Positions 41,790 to 51,292 are shown, counted from the first letter of the stretch. The stretch: 64,000 bases of DNA from Mesorhizobium kowhaii (GCF_003253745.1 NZ_MZXV01000075.1:21297-85296); one strand, 5' to 3'. Notes: generated by a model not told the origin, from the letters alone. Program-made: numbers and translations.

Positions 41790-42359
41790 ATGAACAACCA
41801 TATCGGATCAACCATAGCGCTCGCAGCCGCGCTGTTTGTGTCCATTGCCACCGATGCCTCGGCCGAGACCGCACACATATTCTGGAAGGATCTGCGCCCG
41901 GCGACACAAACCGCCGCCGAAAACGTCGGGCTGCCGATGATCGCGGCCAAATTGCCCGACCATGGCGAGACGCTGTCTCTTGATCTGCAGGACAAGACCA
42001 TTCAGCTGGCCGGCTATGCACTGCCGGTCGACCGCGACGGCGACCTTGTCTATCAGTTCCTGCTGGTGCCGTGGACCGGCGCCTGCAGCCACATGCCGAC
42101 GCCGCCGCCCAACCAGATCGTGCTGGTCACGCCGGCTCGCCCCTACAAGATGTCGGAAGCCTACCAGCCGGTCTCGGTTACCGGTGCGCTGAAGCCGGAT
42201 ATGGAGAAAAGCCAGCTGTTCATTCTCGATGGCGTCAGCGTGATCCAGTCCGGTTACACCGTGCGCAAGGCCGATGTGGTGAGCGTCGACAGTGTGCCTG
42301 ACACGATCACGCTGCCGGTGAACTCACCCTGGAGTTTCCTCAACAAGAAAAAGAACTGA
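41790..42359 (+). CDS. DUF3299 secreted protein
   Basis: A 189-residue protein with a signal peptide (MNNHIGSTIALAAALFVSIATDASA). LSLDLQDKTIQLAGYALPVDRDGDLVYQFLLVPWTGACSHMPTPPPNQIVLV is the DUF3299 hallmark. It is a periplasmic or membrane-associated protein of unknown function, sometimes found with transporter genes. Here it is separate from the neighbours, 46 bases after the acetyltransferase. Confidence 0.88.
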   Translation: MNNHIGSTIALAAALFVSIATDASAETAHIFWKDLRPATQTAAENVGLPMIAAKLPDHGETLSLDLQDKTIQLAGYALPVDRDGDLVYQFLLVPWTGACSHMPTPPPNQIVLVTPARPYKMSEAYQPVSVTGALKPDMEKSQLFILDGVSVIQSGYTVRKADVVSVDSVPDTITLPVNSPWSFLNKKKN

Positions 42360-42373
42360 TCGGTCCCGTCAGC

Positions 42374-42865
42374 TCAAGCGGCGTTGGCGCCCGATTCCTT
42401 GTCCAGCACCATGTAATCGAGCGGGATTTCGGTCGTGTATTTGATCTGCTCCATGGCGAAGGACGACGACACGTCGCGAATCTCGATCTTGGCGATCAGC
42501 CGCTTGTAGAAGGCATCGTAGGCGGCGATGTCGGGCACCACGACGCGCAGGAGATAGTCGACATCGCCGCTCATGCGGTAGAACTCGACCACTTCGGGAA
42601 ATTCCTGGATGACCTCGGAAAACCGCCGCAGCCATTCATGGCTGTGCGAATTGGTGCGGATCGACACGAAGACGGTGACCCGCACATTGACCTTTTCATG
42701 GTCGAGGATGGCGACGCGCCGCTTGATGACGCCCTCTTCCTCAAGCTTCTGGATGCGCCGCCAGCAAGGTGTCGTCGACAGCCCGACTTTCTTGGCAACG
42801 TCAGCGACCGCGAGTGTCGCGTCCTCCTGCAAAAGGCGGAGAATTTTTCTATCGAGGCGGTCCAT
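42374..42865 (-). CDS. Lrp/AsnC-family transcriptional regulator
   Basis: A 163-residue Lrp-type regulator with an N-terminal helix-turn-helix (LDRKILRLLQEDATLAVADVAKKVGLSTTPCWRRIQKLEEEGVIKRRVAILD) and a C-terminal RAM ligand domain (YRMSGDVDYLLRVVVPDIAAYDAF). It controls amino-acid metabolism; the target is not evident, though the DUF3299 and GNAT genes face it. Convergent with DUF3299. Confidence 0.92.
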   Translation of the reverse strand: MDRLDRKILRLLQEDATLAVADVAKKVGLSTTPCWRRIQKLEEEGVIKRRVAILDHEKVNVRVTVFVSIRTNSHSHEWLRRFSEVIQEFPEVVEFYRMSGDVDYLLRVVVPDIAAYDAFYKRLIAKIEIRDVSSSFAMEQIKYTTEIPLDYMVLDKESGANAA

Positions 42866-42974
42866 CTTTTTCTCTCCGGGGGAATAGATTGGCTATATTC
42901 CGCCTTATCAGGACCTTTCACAAGAAAGAAATTCTGCCAATTGAGCAAAAAGCGAGTGATTTCTTGCTGAAAGG

Positions 42975-43637
42975 TCAATCGAGACGATAGCGGATTTCCG
43001 ATCTCAGGAATGGCAGCAAATCCATTTCAAACCATGGATTCTTCTTCAGCCAGCCGCTGTTGCGCCACGACGGATGCGGCAGTGGCAGCACTTTGTGACC
43101 GCCGGGCGCATTCCAGATGGCTCGCCAGTCCATCACCGTTTCCGTCAGCGAGGGCCGGCGCGCCGCACCCATGTGCCAGGACTGCGCATAGATGCCGATC
43201 GTCAGCACCAGATCGATCCGTGGCATCAAGGCCATCAAGGGCGCGCGCCAGGCCGGCGCGCATTCGCGCCTTGGCGGCAAGTCGCCACCCTTGGCATCCT
43301 GGCCGGGAAAGCAAAAGCCCATCGGCACGATGGCGAATTTCTCGATGTCGTAGAATTCCTCGCTTGTCACCCCGAGCCAGCTGCGCAAGCGGTCGCCGGA
43401 GGCATCGGTGAACGGCATGCCTGTGATATGCACCTTGGTTCCCGGCGCCTGGCTGGCGATCAGGATGCGGGCGCTGGACGATGGTCGCAGCACCGGTCGC
43501 GGTTCGTGCGGCAATCGCTTGCCGATCGGATTTTCGACGCAGATGCGGCAAGCGCGAACCGTCGCGGCGAAGCTTTCGAGCGCATCCTCGTTGACCATGA
43601 TCTCGTCCGAAAACCGGCTTCCATTTTTCGGGATCAT
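42975..43637 (-). CDS. Uracil-DNA glycosylase family protein
   Basis: About 220 residues of a family 4/5-like UDG. The N-terminal SFAATVRACRICVENPIGKRLPHEPRPVL supplies one iron-sulfur-cysteine-like region, ILIASQAPGTKVHITGMPFTDASGDRLRSWLG the water-activating motif with GxPFxDxSG, and LPLPHPSWRNSGWL the leucine-loop motif. It removes uracil from DNA. Start ATG 43637 just follows the GST stop; ATG 43598 is the alternative. Confidence 0.85.
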   Translation of the reverse strand: MIPKNGSRFSDEIMVNEDALESFAATVRACRICVENPIGKRLPHEPRPVLRPSSSARILIASQAPGTKVHITGMPFTDASGDRLRSWLGVTSEEFYDIEKFAIVPMGFCFPGQDAKGGDLPPRRECAPAWRAPLMALMPRIDLVLTIGIYAQSWHMGAARRPSLTETVMDWRAIWNAPGGHKVLPLPHPSWRNSGWLKKNPWFEMDLLPFLRSEIRYRLD

Positions 43638-43639
43638 GG

Positions 43640-44257
43640 CTAGGCAGCGGCGCTCGGTCGGCTGGAAACTGCCTGATGCCAGCGCAACACATTGGCGCAT
43701 TCGTCCGGCACCTTGATGCGTGCCGGCTTCATGAAGTCGATGGCGATCAGGCCAGTGATGTCGGCAATCGAGTAGCTGTCACCGGCGATGAATTCCCGGT
43801 TGCCCAGCTCATCGTCCAGCAGCCTGAGGAATTCTACGGCCTTGGGCTTGTTGGCCTCGCCCCATTCGGGAATCTGCGGAATTTCCCATTCCTTCATCGC
43901 CGGATGGATGTGACGGAAGGCCTGGGCGACGCAACTGAGCAGGTTGAATTCCATCCGTCTCTGCCACATCTCGACTTGCGCCTTGCCGAGCGCGCCACGC
44001 CCGAACAGGGCCGGCTCGGGATGCAACTCCTCGAAATAGCGACAGATGGCAACGGATTCGGTGAGGATGGTGCCGTCGTCGAGTTCAAGCACCGGCAGGC
44101 GTTGCAAAGGGTTGCGCGAACTGACCGACTGCTTCCTGTGCTCCAGCGCGCCCATGTCGATAGGCACCAGCGGAACCGCGATGCCTTTCTCGGCCAGGAA
44201 AACGCGGACCCGCCTCGGGTTGGGTGCGCGGCCGCCATCGAACAACTTCATTCCCAT
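43640..44257 (-). CDS. Glutathione S-transferase
   Basis: A 205-residue GST with an N-terminal thioredoxin domain (KLFDGGRAPNPRRVRVFLAEKGI, then RLPVLELDDGTILTESVAICRYFEE, with the cis-Pro LPVL) and a C-terminal helical domain (FIAGDSYSIADITGLIAIDFMK). It conjugates glutathione to electrophiles. It overlaps or nearly touches the UDG gene downstream (2 bases), so the two are probably one transcript. Confidence 0.9.
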   Translation of the reverse strand: MGMKLFDGGRAPNPRRVRVFLAEKGIAVPLVPIDMGALEHRKQSVSSRNPLQRLPVLELDDGTILTESVAICRYFEELHPEPALFGRGALGKAQVEMWQRRMEFNLLSCVAQAFRHIHPAMKEWEIPQIPEWGEANKPKAVEFLRLLDDELGNREFIAGDSYSIADITGLIAIDFMKPARIKVPDECANVLRWHQAVSSRPSAAA

Positions 44258-44302
44258 CCTCCCGGTTTCCCAACAACTATAGGGTTCAGCCCCTTACGGG
44301 CT

Positions 44303-44923
44303 TCACCAGAACCGAAAAATCTCGCGCACGGCATCGCCGATCGACGCCAGCGTGCCGTGTTTTCTCTCAACGACTTCGCCGTGATGGCTGTCGCGCCAGT
44401 CCTGCGGCTGGTCGAACGTACCCGCCCAGATGCCAGCCTTTCCTGCGCGGGCGACGGCCTCCTCGCTCTTGAAGTCGCCAAAGGCAACCGCCCAGCCCGC
44501 CTCCACCTGCGCACGGTTGAGGTCCTTGCCGCCGGCGGTGCAGTCGCCAAGCAGCCGGCCGTAGCGATCACGCTGCCAGCCGGTACAGGAGACGGGTCTG
44601 CCGGCGATCAGCCGCACCAGCGACTGGCGCGCCAGCGTGCCGCAGGAATAGTCGGCGCCATTCCTGCGGCAGGTCTGCGTATACTCCGGGGCATCGATGC
44701 CGCGCATGCGGATGCGCTCGGCGCCAAGCGTGATCGAATCGCCATCGTTGACGATTGCCGCACCCTCGGTCTTGCGTGTCTCCACCCTGTCGAGACGGGC
44801 CGCCAGCAGGATCAGCAGCCCGAGAATGATGACGGTAAGCCCGTAATCCAGCAGCCGGCGCCACAGGCTTCGGGGTGGCGCAACGTATCGCCGGCGCGGC
44901 CCCGGGCCCCATGAACGTCTCAT
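44303..44923 (-). CDS. Membrane-anchored staphylococcal-type nuclease
   Basis: A 206-residue protein with one N-terminal membrane helix (LLDYGLTVIILGLLILLAARL) and an SNase domain. The catalytic motif VNDGDSITLGAERIRMRGIDAPE, with the Arg and Asp/Glu metal residues, and the RDRYGRLLGDC block are present. The domain faces the periplasm. It degrades DNA or RNA there; a role in phosphate or nutrient recovery is possible but not shown. Confidence 0.88.
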   Translation of the reverse strand: MRRSWGPGPRRRYVAPPRSLWRRLLDYGLTVIILGLLILLAARLDRVETRKTEGAAIVNDGDSITLGAERIRMRGIDAPEYTQTCRRNGADYSCGTLARQSLVRLIAGRPVSCTGWQRDRYGRLLGDCTAGGKDLNRAQVEAGWAVAFGDFKSEEAVARAGKAGIWAGTFDQPQDWRDSHHGEVVERKHGTLASIGDAVREIFRFW

Positions 44924-44997
44924 ATGGCAAACGGTTGGTTAATCATTCGAACGTAGCTTAACACTTGGAAACCGCTGCTCGCATAAATTGAAGTTTC

Positions 44998-46518
44998 ATG
45001 CCCTTGCAACGCTCGAACACAGCGGACAAGTTCATTGTGGACCGCCGGAAACCTCATCGCAACAGCGATGTCGCGCGCGCGGTGCGCAAGACGCGCGACC
45101 GTCTTTCGCAGCAGGCCGGCAATCCTGATTTCGATCGCGAACTGCTGAAGCTCCATGCCCGCGCGATGACCAGCGGCGCCATCGCCATCCCGCTGCTCGT
45201 CCTGGCGATCGCGGCAGCCGGCCGGTTCACCGGCGTCGGCAATGAAATCGGGCTCTGGGCACTGTTCACGCTCGCCTGCTACACCATCGTTACCTTCATG
45301 GCACGGCGCATTGAGCGTACTGAAGCTTCCGATCTCAACCCCTTGCGAACACAAAGAGAATTGCTGATCGGCCACTTCCTGTGCGGGCTCGGCTGGGGTT
45401 GGTTCGTCTGGCTTGGCTGCAGCACTTGCCAGGTCGACCAGTTCCATGTCGTCAAGGCGGTGGTGCTGCTGGTCGCCATGGCGGCGACCGCGGTGATGAC
45501 CTCATCCTTGAGCGGCGCCTTGCTGGCGACCTTTGCCGTTCCGGTGGCGCTCTACGCCTATGCCGGCGTCAAGCTGTGGATGCCGGTCGGGGCGATCATG
45601 GCTGGGCTGCTGGTCGTGTCGCTGCCCTTCTTCGTCTATGTGGCTCGCCACCTCAACCGCGCGTCCCTGATGCTGCTGTCATTCCGCTCGGAAAAGGATG
45701 CGCTGGTCGCCGAACTGGAGACGGCGAAATCGATGTCGGACGAGGCACGGCGGCGGGCGGAAGACGCCAATCTCGCGAAATCGCGGTTCCTCGCTTCGAT
45801 GAGTCACGAACTGCGCACGCCACTCAACGCCATTCTTGGCTTCTCCGAGGTGATGTCGAACGAAGTGCTCGGACCAATGAGCAATCCCACCTATCGCGAC
45901 TATGCCCATGATGTGCACGAATCCGGCCAGCATCTGCTCGACCTCATCAACGAGATCCTCGACCTGTCGCGCATCGAGGCCGGCCGCTACCAGCTCAACG
46001 AGGAGCCGGTGATGCTGCTCAACATCGTCGAGGATTGCTGTCACATGATGGAATTGAGGGCGCGCAACAAGGATATCCGCGTCGTCCAGGATTTCGAGCA
46101 TGAGTTGCTGCGCCTGTTCGCCGACGAGCGGGCAGTGCGGCAAATCACGCTCAACCTTCTGTCGAATGCTATCAAGTTCACCGCCACCGGCGGCGAAATC
46201 CGCGTTCGCGTCGGTTGGACGGCCGGTGGCGGACAGTACATTTCGATCAAGGACAATGGTCCCGGCATCCCCGAAGACGAAATCCCGGTGGTGCTGTCGG
46301 CCTTCGGCCAGGGCTCGATCGCCATCAAGAGCGCCGAGCAAGGCACCGGGCTCGGCCTGCCGATCGTGCAAGGGCTGCTGGCCATGCATGGCGGCGAGTT
46401 CGAACTCCATTCCAAACTGCGCGAAGGCACCGAGGCGATCGCCATCTTCCCGCTGAGCCGGGTGATGGAGGAATTGCCCGCGCTGCCGACCGCGGCGGTG
46501 GCGGCGCGGCGGCGGTAG
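44998..46518 (+). CDS. Sensor histidine kinase with multi-helix membrane sensor
   Basis: A 506-residue histidine kinase. The first 220 residues hold about six membrane helices, followed by a coiled-coil (FRSEKDALVAELETAKSMSDEARRRAEDAN). The H-box FLASMSHELRTPLNAILGFSEVM carries His270, and the ATP-binding domain has N-box LNLLSNAIKFTATGG, G1 DNGPGIPEDEIP and G2 GTGLGLPIVQGL. No receiver domain or partner regulator is adjacent, so it is an orphan kinase. The fold resembles the DivJ/PleC/PdhS type used by alphaproteobacteria in cell-cycle phosphorelays. Confidence 0.92.
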   Translation: MPLQRSNTADKFIVDRRKPHRNSDVARAVRKTRDRLSQQAGNPDFDRELLKLHARAMTSGAIAIPLLVLAIAAAGRFTGVGNEIGLWALFTLACYTIVTFMARRIERTEASDLNPLRTQRELLIGHFLCGLGWGWFVWLGCSTCQVDQFHVVKAVVLLVAMAATAVMTSSLSGALLATFAVPVALYAYAGVKLWMPVGAIMAGLLVVSLPFFVYVARHLNRASLMLLSFRSEKDALVAELETAKSMSDEARRRAEDANLAKSRFLASMSHELRTPLNAILGFSEVMSNEVLGPMSNPTYRDYAHDVHESGQHLLDLINEILDLSRIEAGRYQLNEEPVMLLNIVEDCCHMMELRARNKDIRVVQDFEHELLRLFADERAVRQITLNLLSNAIKFTATGGEIRVRVGWTAGGGQYISIKDNGPGIPEDEIPVVLSAFGQGSIAIKSAEQGTGLGLPIVQGLLAMHGGEFELHSKLREGTEAIAIFPLSRVMEELPALPTAAVAARRR

Positions 46519-46550
46519 CAGACGTCGCCCGGATACGGCGTGCCTGGCGC

Positions 46551-47546
46551 CTAACCCCGAACAGCCGCCGCCATGCCCGAACTGGTCAGCGCCGCCGCCT
46601 TGACCAGACCTGCGGCAAGAGCGGCCCCTGTCCCTTCGGCGTGGCTGATGCCCAGATCGAGCAACGGCTGAAGACCGAGGCGTTCGGCGGCGCGGGCGTG
46701 CGCGGGCTCTGGCGACAGGCTGGCAAGAAGGCAATGGTCGAGCGCTGCGGGGTTGGCGGCATGGAGCACCGCCGCAGCGGCCGTTGCCGCAGATCCGTCG
46801 AGCAGCACCGGAATCTTCTGCATCCGTGCGGCGAGGATGGCGCCGGCAATCGCCGCGAACTCACGGCCACCGACCCGGCGCAGCGCCTCAAACGGGTTGC
46901 CGAGATGGCCACCATGAAAGGCCATCGCCGCATCGACCACCTCCGCCTTGCGTGCCTGCATCGCCGCATCGGCGCCGGACCCCGGCCCGACCCAGTCGGC
47001 GCCCCTGCCCCCGAACAGCGCCGCAAACAAGGCAGCAGCAACGGTGGAGTTGCCGACGCCTAGATCGCCGAGGCAAAGCAGGTCGGTGCCGCCGGCGATC
47101 GCTTCCATGCCGAAGGCCATGGTGGCGGCGCAGCCGCGCTCGTCGAGAGCGGCATCCTCGGTGATGTCGGCGGTCGGGATGTGCAGGGCAAGATCGAAAA
47201 CCTTCAGCCCGAGATCATTGGCGATGCAGATCTGGTTGATCGCAGCGCCACCGGCGGCACAAAGCTCGACCGCGTTGGCGGTCGCCGCCACCAGCCGTGG
47301 CGAAATGCCATGCCTGATAACGCCATGGTTGCCTGCAAAGACCGCCATCAGCGGTCTTGTCACCGCGGGTGGAGCACGGCCACTCCATGCGGCCAGCCAG
47401 GCGGCGATGTCCTCGATACGGCCAAGCGAATTGCTGGGCTTGTCGGCCTTGGCAAACAGCGTGCGCACACGGGCTTCGGCTGTTGTGTCGGCTGCTGGCA
47501 AATTGGCCAAGAGGTTGCGAAAATCATCGAAAGGCGCGCTGGTCAT
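46551..47546 (-). CDS. cobT: Nicotinate-nucleotide--dimethylbenzimidazole phosphoribosyltransferase
   Basis: A 331-residue enzyme that activates the lower ligand of cobalamin by transferring phosphoribose from nicotinate mononucleotide to dimethylbenzimidazole (CobU in the Pseudomonas denitrificans naming). KADKPSNSLGRIEDIAAWLAAW, FAGNHGVIRHGISPRL, LGDLGVGNSTVAAALFAAL and LDLGISHAEGTGAALA, the last with the catalytic Glu, are conserved. ATG 47546 fits the family start; 25 upstream codons are unsupported. It stands alone, without other cob genes in view. Confidence 0.93.
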   Translation of the reverse strand: MTSAPFDDFRNLLANLPAADTTAEARVRTLFAKADKPSNSLGRIEDIAAWLAAWSGRAPPAVTRPLMAVFAGNHGVIRHGISPRLVAATANAVELCAAGGAAINQICIANDLGLKVFDLALHIPTADITEDAALDERGCAATMAFGMEAIAGGTDLLCLGDLGVGNSTVAAALFAALFGGRGADWVGPGSGADAAMQARKAEVVDAAMAFHGGHLGNPFEALRRVGGREFAAIAGAILAARMQKIPVLLDGSAATAAAAVLHAANPAALDHCLLASLSPEPAHARAAERLGLQPLLDLGISHAEGTGAALAAGLVKAAALTSSGMAAAVRG

Positions 47547-47703
47547 GTCGTCGGCGATCATTCCCTGGAGTTGGTGAGCGGCATAGCCGCCTTGCGCGGT
47601 TGGCACAACCTCTTGGATCATGCTCCTGCATTTGCCGCAAAGGTCGCCCAGAAGGGCGCAATCGCGAGGGCTTGCATTGGCTTTGCGGTTGCACCATGTG
47701 GAG

Positions 47704-47979
47704 ATGGAACAAGGGATTCCGGATGGAAACCCTCAAGAGAAAGACGTGACGGCCATCGAATCCCCGTGCATCCTGGTCTGTTCGATCGACATGAAAACCG
47801 GCTTCTGCTTCGGTTGCGGCCGCACGCGCGAGGAAATCGGCGGCTGGATCGCAATGACGCCGGAAACACGCCGTAGTGTCATGGCTGAATTGCCTGCCCG
47901 GCTGGACACGGTCGAGCGTCGGCCGCGCCGGGAAACGCGCCGCACCCGCATGGCGCGCGAACGCGACGTGCTTTCGTGA
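47704..47979 (+). CDS. DUF1289 (YdhL-like) protein
   Basis: A 91-residue protein with the DUF1289 pattern ESPCILVCSIDMKTGFCFGCGRTREEIGGW, two Cys-x3-Cys/Cys-x-x-Cys pairs that probably bind zinc or iron. The C-terminal 35 residues are strongly basic. The start is uncertain: ATG 47704 gives this length, GTG 47746 a shorter product with a weak AGAGA site. It is divergent from cobT and 13 bases upstream of the protease gene. Confidence 0.82.
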   Translation: MEQGIPDGNPQEKDVTAIESPCILVCSIDMKTGFCFGCGRTREEIGGWIAMTPETRRSVMAELPARLDTVERRPRRETRRTRMARERDVLS

Positions 47980-47992
47980 GGCGAGCACACAG

Positions 47993-48697
47993 ATGAACCG
48001 GCTGTTCTGGATACTGATTGCCATGATCGGGGTGGGAGCAGTCCTGCTCATGCTCAACGATTCCGGCGGCAGCACGCTCGGCGTCGAGAATTACGACTTT
48101 GGCCGGCTGATCTGGCTTGGCGCCTTCGGCGCCCTGATCGGCGCCGGCCTGCTTCGCTCGGGCAGGCCCTTGGGCGCCATGGCCCGCAACCTCGGCGCCT
48201 GGGCGGCCATCGCGCTCGCGCTGATCGCCGGCTACCAGTATCGTTACGAACTGCAGGATGTCGCCAGCCGGGTGACCGCGGGCCTCGTTCCCGGCAGCCC
48301 GCTGGCCCTGGGCGTCGAGGACGGCCACGCCACGGTGACGCTCGACAAGGCGGACAATGGCCATTTCGAAGCGCGCATCCTGGTCAACGGCAACCCGGTG
48401 CGGGCCGTGGTCGACACTGGCGCGACCAGCACGGTGCTGACCTCCGAGGACGCCCAGGCATCCGGATTCAATCCAGCGGCGCTCAACTACACCATACCGG
48501 TTTCGACCGCCAACGGCATGGCGCGCGCTGCGGCCGTGAAGACCGATCAGCTGGCGATCGGCGGCATCGTGCGCAGGGACATGCCGGTGATGATCGCGGC
48601 ACCCGGCATGCTCAGCCAGAGCCTGCTCGGCATGAACTTCATCGGCTCGTTGTCGGGCTTCGATGTGCGCGGCGACCGCATGATCCTCAGGGATTGA
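47993..48697 (+). CDS. TIGR02281-family retropepsin-like aspartic protease
   Basis: A 234-residue protein with two or three N-terminal membrane helices followed by a single aspartic-protease domain. The catalytic motif is VVDTGATSTVLT near residue 141, and the C-terminal LLGMNFIGSLSGF is the second family block. It acts in the periplasm as a clan AA protease of unknown substrate. GAGGCGAG precedes ATG 47993; it follows DUF1289 by 13 bases. Confidence 0.9.
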   Translation: MNRLFWILIAMIGVGAVLLMLNDSGGSTLGVENYDFGRLIWLGAFGALIGAGLLRSGRPLGAMARNLGAWAAIALALIAGYQYRYELQDVASRVTAGLVPGSPLALGVEDGHATVTLDKADNGHFEARILVNGNPVRAVVDTGATSTVLTSEDAQASGFNPAALNYTIPVSTANGMARAAAVKTDQLAIGGIVRRDMPVMIAAPGMLSQSLLGMNFIGSLSGFDVRGDRMILRD

Positions 48698-48713
48698 CCC
48701 CGACCCGAACGCC

Positions 48714-49709
48714 TCAGGCCGCTTCGGCCGCCGCTCCACCGAACTCGACGGCGGCGAAAGCCGTCTTCAGCACGTCCGGTCCGGCGCCGGGCCGGGTCGC
48801 GTCGGTGGACAGGATCTGGCGGTAACGGCGCGCGCCCGGCAAGCCATGGAACAGTCCGACCATATGGCGGGTGACATGGCCAAGTCGCCCGCCCTGCTCG
48901 ATATGGTGGGCCGCGTAGTCTGCCATAGCATCGATCAGCGCGCCGAAATCGAACGCGTCGGACTTGACGCCGTAGAAGGCGGCGTCGACGCCTGCCAGAA
49001 TGCCGGGCGTGTGGTAGGCGGCGCGGCCAAGCATGGCACCGTCGACATGGTCGAGATGCGTCCGCGCTTCTTCGATCGACTGAATCCCGCCATTGATGCC
49101 AATGAATTCGTTCTGTTTTCTGGCCTTCAGCCGATAGACGCGGCCATAGTCAAGCGGTGGGATGTCACGGTTTTCCTTGGGGCTCAGCCCTTCCAGCCAC
49201 GCCTTGCGCGCATGCACCCAGAGCGCGTCGGCGCCGGCTTCGAAAACACCGTCCGCCAGCGCGTCGAGCGCCGGCTCCGGATCCTGCTCGTCGACGCCGA
49301 TGCGGCATTTGACGGTGACGGGAATCGCCACCGCCGCTTTCATCGCGGCGACGCAGTCGGCGACGAGGTCTGGCACTTTCATCAGGCAGGCGCCGAAGGT
49401 GCCCGACTGGACGCGGTCGGACGGGCAGCCTACATTGAGGTTGATCTCGTCATAGCCAAAGGCCTCGCCGATGCGCGCCGCCTCGGCAAGCTTGCGTGGA
49501 TCCGAGCCACCGAGTTGCAGCGCGACCGGATGTTCCCCCGCATCGAAGCCAAGCAGTCGCTCGCGGGCGCCCTGGATGACCGCATCGGCCACCACCATCT
49601 CAGTGTAGAGCAGCGCACGGCTCGTCAACTGGCGATGCAAGAACCGGCAGTGCCGGTCCGTCCAGTCCATCATAGGCGCAAGAGCAAGACGTCTCTCTAT
49701 CTTATTCAT
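48714..49709 (-). CDS. dusA: tRNA-dihydrouridine synthase A
   Basis: A 331-residue FMN enzyme that reduces U20/U20a in tRNA. The opening RLALAPMMDWTDRHCRFLHRQL, LQLGGSDPRKLAEAA, and the NVGCPSDRVQSGTFGACLM loop, with the catalytic Cys in the last, are diagnostic for DusA. GINGGIQS and MLGRAAYHTP follow. ATG 49709 is the natural start; the upstream in-frame extension has no family similarity. Confidence 0.95.
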   Translation of the reverse strand: MNKIERRLALAPMMDWTDRHCRFLHRQLTSRALLYTEMVVADAVIQGARERLLGFDAGEHPVALQLGGSDPRKLAEAARIGEAFGYDEINLNVGCPSDRVQSGTFGACLMKVPDLVADCVAAMKAAVAIPVTVKCRIGVDEQDPEPALDALADGVFEAGADALWVHARKAWLEGLSPKENRDIPPLDYGRVYRLKARKQNEFIGINGGIQSIEEARTHLDHVDGAMLGRAAYHTPGILAGVDAAFYGVKSDAFDFGALIDAMADYAAHHIEQGGRLGHVTRHMVGLFHGLPGARRYRQILSTDATRPGAGPDVLKTAFAAVEFGGAAAEAA

Positions 49710-50039
49710 TTCATTATCTTTTTTTCGTCTCAGTCCGTCCAATACCCGGTTGGAACGACTGAGCAATTTGGCCCTGACACACCCGCCCAAACGTAGCCCA
49801 ATTTACGATTATTCCGCCGCAACGGAAGGCCACCCGGCTATATCTTAGTTCTCATTGCACACATAGTGCACACGAAAGCGGTTGGTCTAGGGCTACCCCG
49901 GAGTAGCCAGCGACGCTGCACAATGCTTGAAGCTAGATTGTCGACTGGGCCGGAATAGGAGACAAGGCACAGGCACAGGACCGCCCTCCCCGCCTTTGAA
50001 TACCCCCTACGGGACATCGCGATCTGGAAGGCGCTGGAC
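49710..50039. other. Gene-free region upstream of dusA with dyads
   Basis: No gene is seen. Two dyads stand out: TGCAC/GTGCA with a 5-base spacer at 49856-49870 and GGCTAC/GTAGCC at 49891-49907. The stretch contains the dusA promoter and the end of the LysR gene's downstream region. Confidence 0.5.
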
Positions 50040-50945
50040 CTATGGACCGAGCGTGTCGAGGCGGCGCACATCATCGGCGGCCTCGGCCAACAGCCAGTCG
50101 CGGAATGTCGTGATTTTGGGGAGCATCGACGTCGCCTTGGGGCAGACGATCCAGTAGGTCTTGGACAATCGCAGAGCCGTGGCGAACGGTCTTACGAGGC
50201 GGCCGTTGATGAGGTCCCAAGCCGCAAGCGTGGTGCGGGCGAGTGCGACGCCCTGGCCGTCGATAGCGGCGTCTATGACCATGCTGGCGCGGTTCAAGAC
50301 CGGTCCGTGGGAGAGTTCGGCATGGACCACGCCAGCGGCCTCGAGCCATTCCGACCAGTCCTTTCGGTCATCAAGATGCAGCAACGGAAATTTCAGCACA
50401 TCGGACGGCTCGCGCATCCGCTGGTGAAGTTTGGGACTGCAGACCGCGAACAGTTGCTCGGAGCACAGGCGGACAACATCATGCCCCGCCCAGTTGCCAT
50501 CGCCATGCCGCACGGCAAGATCGACGTCCTCTCTTGCGAAGTCGACGTGATGCATGGTTGCGGAAATCCTGAGATCGATGTCCGGATGCGTCTCTGCAAA
50601 CCTGCCAAGGCGGTTTACCAACCACTTGGCGGCAAAGTCGGGCGACGTGCTGACCGTCAGCGCTCCGGCCCGAGATAGATGCTGGATGCGTTGCGTGCCG
50701 AGAGCGATACGGTCGAAGGCATCGCGCACGACCTCCAGATAGGAGAGGCCGGCCCGTGTGATGCTGAGCTTTTGACGTTCGCGATCGAACAGCCTGATGC
50801 CCAATTCGAGCTCGAGCGCCTTCACCTGATGGCTCACCGCGCCCTGCGTCACGGAAAGTTCGTCCGCCGCCCTGGTGAAGCTCTCGTGGCGCGCCGCCGC
50901 CTCGAAGGCTTTGAGGGCGTTGAGTGATGGCAATCGGCGGGCCAA
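50040..50945 (-). CDS. LysR-family regulator, GcvA-like
   Basis: A 301-residue LysR protein with the GcvA-type DNA-binding head (RRLPSLNALKAFEAAARHESFTRAADELSVTQGAVSHQVKALELELGIRLFDR) and a periplasmic-binding-like effector domain (ISATMHHVDFAREDVDLAVRHGDGNWAG). The start is a TTG at 50945, because the in-frame ATG is absent; other frames with ATG give no LysR head. It is divergent from a DUF1127 gene, a common alphaproteobacterial pairing. CCAATTT/AAATTGG dyads (50942-50973) lie in the shared region. Confidence 0.9.
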   Translation of the reverse strand: MARRLPSLNALKAFEAAARHESFTRAADELSVTQGAVSHQVKALELELGIRLFDRERQKLSITRAGLSYLEVVRDAFDRIALGTQRIQHLSRAGALTVSTSPDFAAKWLVNRLGRFAETHPDIDLRISATMHHVDFAREDVDLAVRHGDGNWAGHDVVRLCSEQLFAVCSPKLHQRMREPSDVLKFPLLHLDDRKDWSEWLEAAGVVHAELSHGPVLNRASMVIDAAIDGQGVALARTTLAAWDLINGRLVRPFATALRLSKTYWIVCPKATSMLPKITTFRDWLLAEAADDVRRLDTLGP

Positions 50946-51064
50946 TTTCGCACCATGTCATGAGAAAAATTGGGCCAAGCACGAGAAACCATGCTTTGCG
51001 CCGGTGGGCAGATTGGAGCATTTCCGCACCACACGTCAACCAGAGCACTGCGGAAGGATGAGAA

Positions 51065-51292
51065 ATGTTGAACCCCCTGCTGATTGAGACGCCGAGGCGT
51101 TCACCGCCAACGGCAAGTGCCCATCGCGTCATAGAAAATTTAGTGCGCTCGATGGCGTCGGTGGCGCGCTGGATCGAATTCCATCGCCAACGGGAACAAC
51201 TGGCTGACCTCGAGAACCATCAACTGGCAGACTTGGGTCTGAGCCCTGCGCAGGTTCGGAAGGAATGTGCAAAGTGGCCGTGGCAGGCCTAA
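51065..51292 (+). CDS. DUF1127 small protein
   Basis: A 75-residue protein. The C-terminal half IEFHRQREQLADLENHQLADLGLSPAQVRKECAKWPW is a DUF1127 domain, a short Arg/Leu-rich module common in rhizobia; longer members act in phosphate and nitrogen control or RNA turnover. The N-terminal half is Arg/Ser-rich and unstructured. GGAAGGATGAGAA precedes the ATG. Divergent from the GcvA-like LysR gene, which probably controls it. Confidence 0.88.
   Translation: MLNPLLIETPRRSPPTASAHRVIENLVRSMASVARWIEFHRQREQLADLENHQLADLGLSPAQVRKECAKWPWQA

Noticed and set aside
47547..47703. Cobalamin riboswitch before cobT
   Set aside because: I could not find the B12-box core or a long structured leader.
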